Of a stretch of 64,000 nt of DNA, positions 17,201 through 25,440 are shown one piece after another. Positions within the stretch are counted from its first letter, which is position 1. Every line of letters starts with the position of its first letter. A program made the translations under genes and the position numbers. This DNA is from Cloacimonetes bacterium UBA5210 (GTDB taxonomy: Bacteria > Cloacimonadota > Cloacimonadia > Cloacimonadales > Cloacimonadaceae), in the NCBI GenBank assembly GCA_002412625.1, contig DHVK01000030.1:6674-70673 (forward strand), given 5' to 3'. The notes below the pieces were generated by a model. The model did no database searches and was not told the origin of the DNA. It saw only the letters and a list, made by a program, of their open reading frames with translations.

Positions 17201-17502
17201 CTACGTTTTGCATCAGTTGCGATATTAGCTATTTAGATGATATGTTGCAGCACATGTCAAAGCTCGGATTGAGCAATTTTCTGATCCTAGATCGAGTTTT
17301 AGGGAAGTACCCTCAAGGTGAACCACGATTAGATAGCTCGATATGGCCTGGTTATAATGCAATGATTATCATCCAGGTAACAGAAGACGAAGCCGAACAG
17401 CTCAAGACCTTGATCCTTAGGATAAATCAGGAATCTTTGTCCGAACTTGAATACGTATATTGGTTTGAAATACCACGAACTTCAACCAATCTGATTTTGT
17501 AG
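17197..17502 (+). CDS. Small PII-like/DUF3240-type protein linked to RND pump
   Basis: 101 residues whose start overlaps the pump stop by 4 bp (ATGA). The pattern TTFCISCDISYLDDMLQHMS then AMIIIQVTEDEAEQLKTLIL and LSELEYVYWFEIP gives two beta-alpha-beta units, the ferredoxin-like fold of PII/CutA proteins. Small PII-like proteins are encoded beside RND pumps in several Bacteroidetes-type genomes and are thought to sense or buffer a ligand or metal. The fold and context are suggestive; the family name is tentative. Confidence 0.5.
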   Translation: MTTFCISCDISYLDDMLQHMSKLGLSNFLILDRVLGKYPQGEPRLDSSIWPGYNAMIIIQVTEDEAEQLKTLILRINQESLSELEYVYWFEIPRTSTNLIL

Positions 17503-17532
17503 TTTTTGAATCTATCTGAATATAAGGGATTA

Positions 17533-18120
17533 ATGATGCTGTCTAAGACTATGATCCGAATTATCTCCAGAAAAAGACTAAACATCACTCGTTTTGTCTT
17601 CGGTGTGTGTGTAATCGAATTACTGCTGAATGGAATAACAACCTCACACTCTCAAGACTATGATTTAATCTTATGCATCATTGGCTCATTATCAATACTT
17701 TTTGGCAACGTGATTCGATCATGGGCGGCTGGAATAGTGCACAAAAAAAGAATCATAGCTGAAACAGGCCCTTATAGTTTATGGAGGCATCCTCTCTATC
17801 TCGGATCAGCTCAGGTCGCAGTAGGCTTTGGATTATTACTTAATGACCTATTTTGTTGGATTGGCATCATATTACTATTCCTAATTGTATATCCTACTAC
17901 CATTAAAAAAGAGGAAAGTGATATGAGAGATCTTCATGGAAAACGTTGGGATGATTATGTCAGCAATGTGGGTTTGATTATTCCACGGCATTTAACATGG
18001 AATAGAATATTTGATAACTGGTCTTACAAACAGTGGGTTATAAACAAAGAGTATAATGCACTCTTTACATCTCTCATAGGTTGGAATTTAATCCAGATAA
18101 TGGGAATGCTTCAGGGCTGA
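17533..18120 (+). CDS. Isoprenylcysteine methyltransferase/phospholipid methyltransferase-like membrane protein
   Basis: 195 residues from ATG 17533, chosen for TAAGGGA just upstream (17522-17528) over a TTG at 17506. Four or five membrane helices: VFGVCVIELLLNGI; YDLILCIIGSLSILFGNVI; SAQVAVGFGLLLNDLF; IGIILLFLIVYPTTI. It holds the ICMT/PEMT signature GPYSLWRHPLYLGSAQ and the downstream KKEESDMRDLHGKRWDDYV, which bind AdoMet. The family methylates lipids or prenyl-cysteine. It follows the pump cluster on the same strand, 30 bp after the PII-like gene. Confidence 0.7.
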   Translation: MMLSKTMIRIISRKRLNITRFVFGVCVIELLLNGITTSHSQDYDLILCIIGSLSILFGNVIRSWAAGIVHKKRIIAETGPYSLWRHPLYLGSAQVAVGFGLLLNDLFCWIGIILLFLIVYPTTIKKEESDMRDLHGKRWDDYVSNVGLIIPRHLTWNRIFDNWSYKQWVINKEYNALFTSLIGWNLIQIMGMLQG

Positions 18121-18247
18121 GGTCAATAGTTGATAATGTGTATTGGAATCGCTAGATGCTGTCAAGTGATTCGGAACTGGTTTGAAAAAAATTGTAATGA
18201 CATTGTGGAATTTCGATTGCCACGATGTGGCTAGCTGGAGATAAATT

Positions 18248-19240
18248 ATGCTCAAATATTTTGATTATATCAGTATAGTAGGAACAGGGTTTTATGTTCC
18301 GGATAGAATAATGACGAATTTCGATTTAGAAAAAGTAGTGGATACAACAGATGATTGGATAAGAACAAGAACTGGAATCACAGAAAGAAGAATTGTTAAA
18401 GATTCCGAAGCTACTTCTGATCTTGCCATTAAAGCAGGAGCAATAGCTCTCAAGAAAGCTGGTATTACTTCCAAAGAAATTGATTTATTGATTATTGCAA
18501 CTCAATCACCTGATTATCCATTACCATCAACAGCGTGCGTCACACAACATAGACTAGGACTAACAAATGCTGTTTGTTTTGATATATCTGCTGCATGTTC
18601 GGGTTCGATTTATGCATTAATTGTGGCTGCATCACTAATGAAAACTTGTAATTACAACACAGCTATGATCATTGGAACTGATGTATTATCAAAATCTGTT
18701 GATTGGTCGGATAGAAATACCTGTGTGCTGTTTGGGGATGGAGCAGGGGCAATGGTTCTAAAAATGAATATTAAAGGCAGAAATCTCCTCTCCTTCGATT
18801 GGGGTACTGATGGCTCAGGAGTGGATTTACTGAAAATTCCTGCGGGGGGATCAAGAAGTCCTATTTTGAGTAGTAACCTGAATCAAAGACAACAATACTT
18901 AAAAATGGATGGGAAAAAGGTCTATAAACAGGCAACAAAGATGATGTATCATTCCGTGATAAGGGCATTAAATCATGCTAAATTACAAAAATCCGACATA
19001 GATTTTATAATCCCGCATCAGGCAAACAAGCGAATAATAGAAGCAATTGCAAAAAAGCTAGCTCTTGCGGATGACAAAGTAATGATTAATATAGAAAATT
19101 ATGGGAATACCTCTGCAGCTTCAATACCAATTGCTTTAGATGAAGCTATTTCTCAAGGCAAAATCAAAGACGGAGATATTGTCGTGCTTACTGCCTTCGG
19201 TGCGGGATTAACCTGGGGATCAATTGTAATAAAATGGTAG
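18248..19240 (+). CDS. 3-oxoacyl-[ACP] synthase III-like ketosynthase (FabH-like)
   Basis: 330 residues of the KAS III family. The catalytic triad is intact: Cys117 in DISAACSGSIYAL, His257 in IPHQANKRI, Asn287 in NYGNTSAAS. The start MLKYFDYISIVGTGFYVPDR and DDWIRTRTGITERRI are family landmarks. FabH condenses acetyl-CoA with malonyl-ACP; relatives make longer ketoacyl or signalling lipids. No other fatty-acid gene is near, so a special acyl product is more likely than housekeeping. Ribosome site GGAGAT precedes ATG 18248, after a 127 bp gap with a small GCCAC-GAT-GTGGC repeat (18219-18231). It is AT-rich and in the same direction as the pump genes. Confidence 0.9.
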   Translation: MLKYFDYISIVGTGFYVPDRIMTNFDLEKVVDTTDDWIRTRTGITERRIVKDSEATSDLAIKAGAIALKKAGITSKEIDLLIIATQSPDYPLPSTACVTQHRLGLTNAVCFDISAACSGSIYALIVAASLMKTCNYNTAMIIGTDVLSKSVDWSDRNTCVLFGDGAGAMVLKMNIKGRNLLSFDWGTDGSGVDLLKIPAGGSRSPILSSNLNQRQQYLKMDGKKVYKQATKMMYHSVIRALNHAKLQKSDIDFIIPHQANKRIIEAIAKKLALADDKVMINIENYGNTSAASIPIALDEAISQGKIKDGDIVVLTAFGAGLTWGSIVIKW

Positions 19241-20364
19241 CAATTGATATTATCGTAAGAGAAGTAATAAACAGAAGAGATCTGAAGAAATTCATATGTT
19301 TCCCTTATATGCTTTATAAAGGAAACAAATACCATGTACCCCAATTAATTAAAAATGAGATGAAACTTTTTAATAAAGACAATAACCCCGCCTATGAATT
19401 CTGCGATGTCAGCTTATGGTTGGCTTATAGAAATAAGAAAATCGTGGGAAGAATTGCGGGTATAATCAATCATAGTTTCAATGAAATATGGCATAAGAAA
19501 AGCTGTCGCTTCGGGTGGATCGATTTCATTGATGATGAGGATGTATCAAAAGCACTTCTCAGTGCGGTTGAAAATTGGGCAAAGACCAACGGTATGCATG
19601 AAGTTCATGGTCCTCTTGGATTTACTGATTTGGACCCTGAAGGAATGCTGATTGAGGGTTTTGAGGAATTAAGTAATATTGCAACTATTTATAACTATAG
19701 TTATTATCCAATGCACCTCAATAAGCTGGGTTATAGAAAAGATGCTGATTGGGTGGAATATGAAATACGAATTCCTGAGAAAATTCCTGAGAAAATCGGT
19801 AGGATAGCAGAAATTGTTCAGAAAAAGTATAACTTGAGAGTTCTCCATGACCCCAAGATTAAAGAGATCAATTATTATGCTATTGAAATCTTCGAGTTGT
19901 TAAATTTAGCCTATCAGGATTTATTTGGATTTGTACCATTAACTAGGAGACAAATCGACCTTTACGTTAAGCAATATATAAGCTTAGCTAACCCAAAACT
20001 GATCAGTATTGTCCTTGATAGCAATGATAAAGTTGCAGCTTTTGGATTAACTTTCCCTTCCTTGTCGAGAGCTTTTCAGAAAGCTAAAGGGAGGCTTTAC
20101 CCTTTTGGGTGGTACTATATTATAGATGCCTTGAAAAATGAAAGGACTGTTGATCTATACCTTATTGCTGTTCGACCTGACATGCAAAATAAAGGAGTAA
20201 ACTCCCTTCTTTTTAGAGAACTGATTCAAAGCTACATAGATAACAAATATATAAAAGCAGAAAGTAATCCTGAACTTGAGAGTAATAACAGAGTACAAAC
20301 ACAGTGGAAATACTTTGAACAACGACAACATAAAAGAAGAAGATGCTTTGTTAAGCATCTTTGA
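19234..20364 (+). CDS. GNAT-like N-acyltransferase, YghO-like
   Basis: 376 residues. The start overlaps the FabH-like gene by 7 bp, so the two are coupled. Features: RRDLKKFICFPYMLYKGNKY near the N-terminus, LAYRNKKIVGRIAGIINHSF (first GNAT sheet region), GPLGFTDLDPEGMLIEGFEE in the middle, and YLIAVRPDMQNKGVNSLLFR, a likely acyl-CoA binding loop, in the second half. Proteins with this pattern (YghO-like) are common in Bacteroidetes, mostly unassigned. Coupling with a ketosynthase suggests it transfers the acyl product to an amine. It is the last gene of the island; only 23 bp separate it from the convergent phage head gene. Confidence 0.65.
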   Translation: MVAIDIIVREVINRRDLKKFICFPYMLYKGNKYHVPQLIKNEMKLFNKDNNPAYEFCDVSLWLAYRNKKIVGRIAGIINHSFNEIWHKKSCRFGWIDFIDDEDVSKALLSAVENWAKTNGMHEVHGPLGFTDLDPEGMLIEGFEELSNIATIYNYSYYPMHLNKLGYRKDADWVEYEIRIPEKIPEKIGRIAEIVQKKYNLRVLHDPKIKEINYYAIEIFELLNLAYQDLFGFVPLTRRQIDLYVKQYISLANPKLISIVLDSNDKVAAFGLTFPSLSRAFQKAKGRLYPFGWYYIIDALKNERTVDLYLIAVRPDMQNKGVNSLLFRELIQSYIDNKYIKAESNPELESNNRVQTQWKYFEQRQHKRRRCFVKHL

Positions 20365-20387
20365 TTTGTAGTAGAGAGATCAAATGA

Positions 20388-21266
20388 TCAGTAAAAATAA
20401 ATAGTCGTCGTCCTGCACTTCCAGTGAAAAGGTGGAAAGGGAGTATGCGCTCCGGATACACCGATAGGGATCATCTCTGAGTCGTATTCGATCTGATCGT
20501 CTTTGACCCAGGGTGCAAGTGCTTTGATGTATTCCCGGGCATCATCCAGGCTGTTGGATTTAGTATCCAGAGCCATGAGATTATCCATCACTTCGATTGC
20601 ATCGTTTAGGGGATAGACCTGGTCTTGGGCAGACAGTGCCCGGCAGATATCGCTGGTGTGGTCATCCAGGATCACCACGAGCTTGTAGTATCTGGCTTTA
20701 GCTTTCTTATATCCTTGTAATCTTCCGAATTCTCGTATCCGGAGAGCGGTATGCTCTGCCAGTCCCTGCCAGTAATGGGATGATCGATTGGCTAGATCAT
20801 TGAACTGGTCTTTGAGAGTATCAGCTAGCATCTCTTTGGTGTAACCTTGCTCTATGGCTGTGGAGAGGGTGTCTGCGAAGTTCTGCCGGACATCGGCTTC
20901 AAAGTGATTACCTATCCAGAACAACTGCTGCTTCTGAATAGTGGAGGAGAGATGCTGATCATCAATACCCCAGAGCCCTATGCTGGTCTTTGTGGGTGCT
21001 TGTACTTGGGTGTCCTTGAGTCCGAGCCGCACACAGCGATCTATCATCGCTTTGGTGGGCTCATTGACCAAGGCTGCGAAGTCATCTCCCAACTGGGTAT
21101 TGATGATGCCCATAAGCTTATCTATGGCGTTCTTGTTGATCTTCTCTGCCCGTGGCATGTCACTCAACATCTGGATGGCAATGCGTGCAGCATCCTTGAT
21201 CTCGGTTTTCCATGCATTATTGAGGACCCGGTAGTACTCCAACATGAGTTGATCGTAGTAGTTCAT
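20388..21266 (-). CDS. Phage head morphogenesis protein (Mu F/SPP1 gp7-like)
   Basis: 292 residues. The C-terminal part has the signature of the minor head family: VVILDDHTSDICRALSAQD followed by the end FPPFHWKCRTTTIYFY. The N-terminal two thirds are helical (MLEYYRVLNNAWKTEIKDAA; SRADIR-like and ADTLKDQFNDLANRSSHYWQ). Members are minor capsid components ejected or needed during head assembly. It follows the large terminase by 14 bp on the same strand. Its 3' end borders the inserted island. Confidence 0.8.
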   Translation of the reverse strand: MNYYDQLMLEYYRVLNNAWKTEIKDAARIAIQMLSDMPRAEKINKNAIDKLMGIINTQLGDDFAALVNEPTKAMIDRCVRLGLKDTQVQAPTKTSIGLWGIDDQHLSSTIQKQQLFWIGNHFEADVRQNFADTLSTAIEQGYTKEMLADTLKDQFNDLANRSSHYWQGLAEHTALRIREFGRLQGYKKAKARYYKLVVILDDHTSDICRALSAQDQVYPLNDAIEVMDNLMALDTKSNSLDDAREYIKALAPWVKDDQIEYDSEMIPIGVSGAHTPFPPFHWKCRTTTIYFY

Positions 21267-21280
21267 AAATGGATACCAGC

Positions 21281-22837
21281 CTACGCTGGTACAAGCCTTC
21301 GGACTTTGACCCTATTCCTACCAATATCGTATTCAGAGAAACGTTCCAGACAGCCAGCCAGAGCATCACAGCCATCGATATAGCCATCAGGATAAGTTAG
21401 GAACTGGCTGATAAGGATGGGAGTATCTTGCCCCTCCGGGAAGAGCACTTTGGCTGTTTCGATGATCGTCTCAGTTCTCTCGATGCGCAGGTTCTTGTTA
21501 TCCTTGTTATCGATGCGCTTGATGCGATGTGATATTGGGGGGAGGTAGTTGTCTTGTGCCCACCTGTCGAAGTCGGCAAGGATACGAGCTTGCCCGTAGG
21601 TGGTCTCACAGGCAGCTCTGGCTTTCACCCGGTAGGTGCGATCCAACTCCTGATAAGCATCATAGTAGTACCTAAAGAACTTGGTGTTCTCAGTCTGACG
21701 TATCCAGACATGGATAACGTAGAAACGATAACCATCATAGCCTATTGAGATAACTGCTTTGAAACAGCCTTTCTCTCCCCAGGCAGGATCGGCATAGAGC
21801 CAGACCCGCTTCATTTTACTGGGCTCCGGTAGGGTCCGGTACTTGGAGAACCAATGGTTCTTGAAGATATTTCCCTCGATGACAGGCTGACCGAGCATCT
21901 CTCTCTGATACCCGGTCTGACCGAACTTGGCTCGCAGGTTTGGCAAAGTAGCAGTGGGGTATTGAGCTTCCCAGATGGACTTGCCATGTATATCTTCGAG
22001 TGAGAAGCGCAGAATCGCCTTTTGGTGCGTCTTTAATGCAATCTGGTAGATTAAGTCTAAATCGGGATTATCTGCCAGCATTTCGCTTAATATGAGCTCC
22101 TGAAACTGGCAGATGGAGTAATTGGGATGTACCAAGTTACCGAGCCAGACGATCTTGCCATTTCCCTCCGGTGAGAGAGCTCCGGCAAGCTCCTGGGTGA
22201 TCTTCTCCATGCGTCTCTTGCCGATGGACTGGTTGCCCATGTTCTCTTCTTTATCGATATCATCACAGACTATCAGTCCGGGCCGCTTGGCAGTTTTGGG
22301 ATTGATAGTTCCTCTATGAGACTGTTTGATACTTCTGGCTCGTATCCTGGATTTATTCTTGAGATAGAAGTCGAGATCAAAGGCATCCACAGGCTGCAGC
22401 TCAGGATAGTCCATCGTGAGCCGCTTATTGTTCTGAAGCTCATGTAAGGTGAAGGCAGTGCGCTCCTGTGCCAGATCTACGTCTGCTGCAGTATGGATTA
22501 CATAGCGTTCACCTTTGATGATCATCCAGATCGGATAGACCACTCCCATGAGAACCGTTTTGCCCAGCCCACGAAAACCGGTAATGGCGATGATGCCTGA
22601 GCCTTGATCAGTCTCATCGAACATGGTCTCGTGCGCTGGGCAAAAAGGTAGAGGGAAGATGTGCGGGAAATAGGTATGGCAGAAGAATGAGAAGGCATCC
22701 CAACCCTCCGCTGTTGTACGTCTTATCCTCTCATCCTTGGCTTCAGGATTATCGTCTATAAAAGGCAAGACGGAGATCGTCTTGGAAGCGATCTCCGCCA
22801 GTGCCTTGTTATGTCGCTGAATGAACTTCTTAGACAT
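21281..22837 (-). CDS. Phage terminase large subunit
   Basis: 518 residues from ATG 22837 (MSKKFIQRHNKALAEIASKT); a longer reading (up to 22945) would translate a hairpin and lacks a ribosome site, so it is rejected. ATG 22861 is an alternative. The ATPase part has Walker A GFRGLGKTVLMGVVYPIWMI and Walker B RPGLIVCDDIDKEENMGNQS. The nuclease part has RVWLYADPAWGEKGCFKAVI, an acidic cluster of the RNase H fold. The subunit cuts and translocates DNA into the prohead. Mu-like phages package headful from the integrated copy. It follows the small terminase. Confidence 0.9.
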   Translation of the reverse strand: MSKKFIQRHNKALAEIASKTISVLPFIDDNPEAKDERIRRTTAEGWDAFSFFCHTYFPHIFPLPFCPAHETMFDETDQGSGIIAITGFRGLGKTVLMGVVYPIWMIIKGERYVIHTAADVDLAQERTAFTLHELQNNKRLTMDYPELQPVDAFDLDFYLKNKSRIRARSIKQSHRGTINPKTAKRPGLIVCDDIDKEENMGNQSIGKRRMEKITQELAGALSPEGNGKIVWLGNLVHPNYSICQFQELILSEMLADNPDLDLIYQIALKTHQKAILRFSLEDIHGKSIWEAQYPTATLPNLRAKFGQTGYQREMLGQPVIEGNIFKNHWFSKYRTLPEPSKMKRVWLYADPAWGEKGCFKAVISIGYDGYRFYVIHVWIRQTENTKFFRYYYDAYQELDRTYRVKARAACETTYGQARILADFDRWAQDNYLPPISHRIKRIDNKDNKNLRIERTETIIETAKVLFPEGQDTPILISQFLTYPDGYIDGCDALAGCLERFSEYDIGRNRVKVRRLVPA

Positions 22838-22867
22838 AACCGGGACTTGGAGGGTAACCATGAAAGT

Positions 22868-22892
22868 GCGGAGCCGGAGGCGACGGCTCCGC
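22868..22892 (-). other. GC-rich perfect hairpin before terL
   Basis: GCGGAGCCG and CGGCTCCGC form a perfect 9-bp stem with a 7-nt loop at 22868-22892, followed on the minus strand by ACTTTC and then the ATG at 22861. There is no long T-run. It may modulate translation or transcription between the terminase genes. It lies in the gap between small and large terminase genes (22838-22965), which holds no gene. Confidence 0.45.
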
Positions 22893-22965
22893 TTGGCAGG
22901 TTTGGGTTGGAGGGTAGGTAGGTTGGTCTGTAGGCTTGGAGGCAACCATGTCCGTGACTGTAATA

Positions 22966-23415
22966 TTATCCATTTCTGACTCTTAAGTACTCGGCAAGGT
23001 CAAGGACTATGCCCTGAAACTGTTTCAGCATTGTCTCATGCCCTTTCTCGATCATAAAGTCGGTTACCTGATCCAGGAAGCGCACGATATAGTCGTTCAA
23101 CTCCTTGGATGGCTCAGAGTCCTTCTGGTTCTGTTTGATGAGGTTTACGAGACTCTGCAGAGCGGTATCTGCCGGGTTCTTGGCATACTCACGCAGGGCC
23201 TGGATGAGCGCTCTCTTGCGGGCGATACTGATCTCATGGTCGAGCTTGCGCTCTTCCTTGAACAACTCATCCCACTTGCCGCTCTTGATCCACTTACGGA
23301 CGGTGATGTCGGACACACCGAAGATCACCGCCAGCTCAGTGGGATCGGTCTTACCGTTCAGGTAGGCTTCTTTGCAGTTGTCCCGCTTGATGCGGAACTC
23401 AGTAGCGTTACTCAT
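22966..23415 (-). CDS. Phage terminase small subunit (HTH)
   Basis: 149 residues. A homeodomain-like helix-turn-helix lies at residues 24-46 (DPTELAVIFGVSDITVRKWI KSGKW), followed by a helical oligomerisation part (ERKLDHEISIARKRALIQAL; NDYIVRFLDQVTDFMIEKGH). Mu-like and other small terminases with an N-terminal HTH recognise the packaging site and recruit the large subunit. The start overlaps the upstream HTH gene by 8 bp. Confidence 0.75.
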   Translation of the reverse strand: MSNATEFRIKRDNCKEAYLNGKTDPTELAVIFGVSDITVRKWIKSGKWDELFKEERKLDHEISIARKRALIQALREYAKNPADTALQSLVNLIKQNQKDSEPSKELNDYIVRFLDQVTDFMIEKGHETMLKQFQGIVLDLAEYLRVRNG

Positions 23416-23659
23416 ACTCAGGGCGAACCTTGTGCTTGAGCAGGTATTCGTTTAAGTCTTTCCCGGCACAGCGAAGCTGTCCGTTCTCTTTGGTGCGGAA
23501 GGCAGGCAGAGGGTCGCCAATGTCCCGTATCCAGCGGTAGACGCTGGATCGGTCAACCCGGAGGATATCAGCTATCTCATCCGTGCGGTAGTTGCGGTCG
23601 TCATTGAAGATACTCATCGTTTCTATTACCTCTGCTGTGTTGGTATTCATAGATGCCAT
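23408..23659 (-). CDS. Small HTH DNA-binding protein, excisionase-like
   Basis: 83 residues from ATG 23659, preceded by CAGGAG. The core YRTDEIADILRVDRSSVYRW IRDIGDPLPAFRTKENGQLR is a MerR/HTH_17-type winged helix as in excisionases and AlpA-like regulators. It could be a late-gene activator or packaging cofactor in this phage, since it sits between the early DUF3164 gene and the small terminase; function not known. Confidence 0.6.
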   Translation of the reverse strand: MASMNTNTAEVIETMSIFNDDRNYRTDEIADILRVDRSSVYRWIRDIGDPLPAFRTKENGQLRCAGKDLNEYLLKHKVRPEYE

Positions 23660-23716
23660 TATTCATTCTCCTGTATTTCTTTCAATTCGGTTTGCATAAC
23701 GATACCAATCTATCGT

Positions 23717-24334
23717 TTATAATGCAGTAAAGTTGAGCACGATCATCTTGTATTCGCCATGCTCATCTCTTTCATAGAAGGATACATACTGCTTGGTGGA
23801 AACAACTCTGATAGCCTTGTCGATTAGTTCCATCGCTTCCTTCCAGATGGGGTCTTTGATGTTATACTTACGTAGGCTGAGGATGCGATGCTTGGCGATC
23901 TCACCTTTCTTATCAACCTGGAAGGCTTCACTGATGATGGCTCTGAGGTTGGCATTGGAATCGGCTGACCAGTCTTTGAGACACTCATCGATCTTCTGTT
24001 TGGCAAGCTGCAGTTCGAGCCCAAACTCAATACACTCCTTGAAGCGGATTTCGATCTTGAACTGTCCGTCAAAGCTGGTGAAGGCGGCATTACCCTTCCA
24101 GGTGAGATCGCTCTTCTTAGCAAAGTATTCCAGATAGTCCTGGATATCGTTATAGAGCTTGATCTTGTCTTCCTTGATGCGTTTGTTAAGACGGAGTACC
24201 CGATCCAGGGTCTTGTTCACTACTGCGTCCTGTTTCAGCATTTCGGGCCGGATGACAGAGACCGGGATGGCTCTGCCCTGAGCATCAGTCTTCGTGCGTT
24301 CTGTGGGTGCTTTGTCAGTGGGTTTCTTTCCCAT
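23717..24334 (-). CDS. DUF3164 phage protein
   Basis: 205 residues from ATG 24334, chosen because AAGGAG lies 7 bp upstream; an ATG at 24355 overlaps the gemA stop but has no ribosome site. It matches the DUF3164 pattern of Mu-like phages: DRVLRLNKRIKEDKIKLYND, YLEYFAKKSDLTWKGNAAFT SFDGQFKIEIRF, and a C-terminal DPIWKEAMELIDKAIRVVST KQYVSFYERDE. Members lie in the early/middle region of transposable phages near gemA; the function is not established, possibly linked to DNA maintenance. Confidence 0.8.
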   Translation of the reverse strand: MGKKPTDKAPTERTKTDAQGRAIPVSVIRPEMLKQDAVVNKTLDRVLRLNKRIKEDKIKLYNDIQDYLEYFAKKSDLTWKGNAAFTSFDGQFKIEIRFKECIEFGLELQLAKQKIDECLKDWSADSNANLRAIISEAFQVDKKGEIAKHRILSLRKYNIKDPIWKEAMELIDKAIRVVSTKQYVSFYERDEHGEYKMIVLNFTAL

Positions 24335-24351
24335 GGGGTTTCTCCTTGTGG

Positions 24352-24750
24352 TCATTGGGGGATTGGCTTTGTTTTTTTAACGTAGTACTGGAACATAGCG
24401 ATCACAGCCCGGCGTTCTTTGGCTATGAGCAAGTTCCAGTGGCTCTTTTGATAGTGACTGATCAGATAGGCTCTGAGCTGGGCATCCGTCCAGTTAGCCT
24501 GTTTCATAAGTGCGAACATGTATTTGCCTTGCTTGTCATAGGTGAACTCGTAAGGACGCCCATGCTTGCGGTAGTTGATCATGATTGATTTCAGCTCAAG
24601 CAGCCTGTCTTCGGACAGAGCCCTAAGTGACTCACCGAAGCCGAGACCATTCATTATGAACCGGAAGCCCTCCAGAGGCCAGCGGAACTTCTTTACCCTA
24701 ATGGCATGGATCTCACGACGTAGTTTCCGTTCTCGCAGTTCCTGTGTCAT
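24352..24750 (-). CDS. Mu gp16/GemA-like protein (DUF1018)
   Basis: 132 residues with the GemA pattern: MTQELRERKLRREIHAIRVK at the start, YRKHGRPYEFTYDKQGKYMF in the middle and ANWTDAQLRAYLISHYQKSH after it. In Mu, GemA affects host gene expression and DNA supercoiling and lies in the semi-essential early region. Gene order MuA-MuB-(wHTH)-GemA-DUF3164 is that of Mu-like phages, which supports the call. Confidence 0.8.
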   Translation of the reverse strand: MTQELRERKLRREIHAIRVKKFRWPLEGFRFIMNGLGFGESLRALSEDRLLELKSIMINYRKHGRPYEFTYDKQGKYMFALMKQANWTDAQLRAYLISHYQKSHWNLLIAKERRAVIAMFQYYVKKTKPIPQ

Positions 24751-24768
24751 AGAATGCCCTTTGGACTG

Positions 24769-25440
24769 TTACTCCAGTCCTTTCTGTCTGAGGTATGATT
24801 TAAAGCTTACTCTCCAAGAATCGCCACTCAACAGATAATCAAAATATGCGTCTACGAGTATGCCTTTCTGCTCTGTTGCAGCGCTTATCTGCTCTCTGGC
24901 TTCAGCTCGATGAAGTTGCTCCTGCCTTCTTAGCTCTTTCTCTTCGGATAGTATCCGCTTCTCTTCTACACTAATCTTAGGACGCATTCGACCCAGGATG
25001 CCCTGCTCAATATACTTACCGATTTCGCTTAATCTATCCCGGCTGATAACTACGTACTGCTTGCCATCCATACCGATACAACCGACAGAAGCAAGCGCTT
25101 CCATATATACATATGACCACTGCCTGCTGCGTCCGCAGGCTCTAGCCACAGATCTGATCGAAGTGTACTTGCCCTGATCTATCACATCCAAGAGAGCAGA
25201 TGCAGCGGCTTGATTAAAGCGCCAGTCACCCTTCTGCTGATAGCATACTACAGGATTGAAGCGGTTGTTACGCACCATGATGCCGTCCTGGGCATCGATG
25301 TACTTGAGGGTCTTATCCTTGATCAACTGCTTGATTATGGGCTTTACTGTGCCGATCTCCAGTGCCGTCATCTCTGCCACCACATTGACCGTGAAGGGTC
25401 TGTTGTACTGGTTGATGAAGTTCTCGATGATCTCTCTCAT
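24769..25440 (-). CDS. Winged-helix DNA-binding protein of the transposition operon
   Basis: 223 residues from ATG 25440 (MREIIENFINQYNRPFTVNV), which overlaps the MuB stop as ATGA. The N-terminal part FTVNVVAEMTALEIGTVKPI IKQLIKD is a winged helix, and a second HTH-like piece is KYTSIRSVARACGRSRQWSY VYMEALASVG. The C-terminal 60 residues are a charged helix (EEKRILSEEKELRRQEQLHR). No named family is recognised. Its coupling with mu B suggests a role in transposition, replication or early regulation. Confidence 0.55.
   Translation of the reverse strand: MREIIENFINQYNRPFTVNVVAEMTALEIGTVKPIIKQLIKDKTLKYIDAQDGIMVRNNRFNPVVCYQQKGDWRFNQAAASALLDVIDQGKYTSIRSVARACGRSRQWSYVYMEALASVGCIGMDGKQYVVISRDRLSEIGKYIEQGILGRMRPKISVEEKRILSEEKELRRQEQLHRAEAREQISAATEQKGILVDAYFDYLLSGDSWRVSFKSYLRQKGLE

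Noticed and set aside
22838..22945. Extended N-terminus of large terminase
   Set aside because: It runs through the hairpin and is Arg-rich (RSRRLRLRTF) with no ribosome site.
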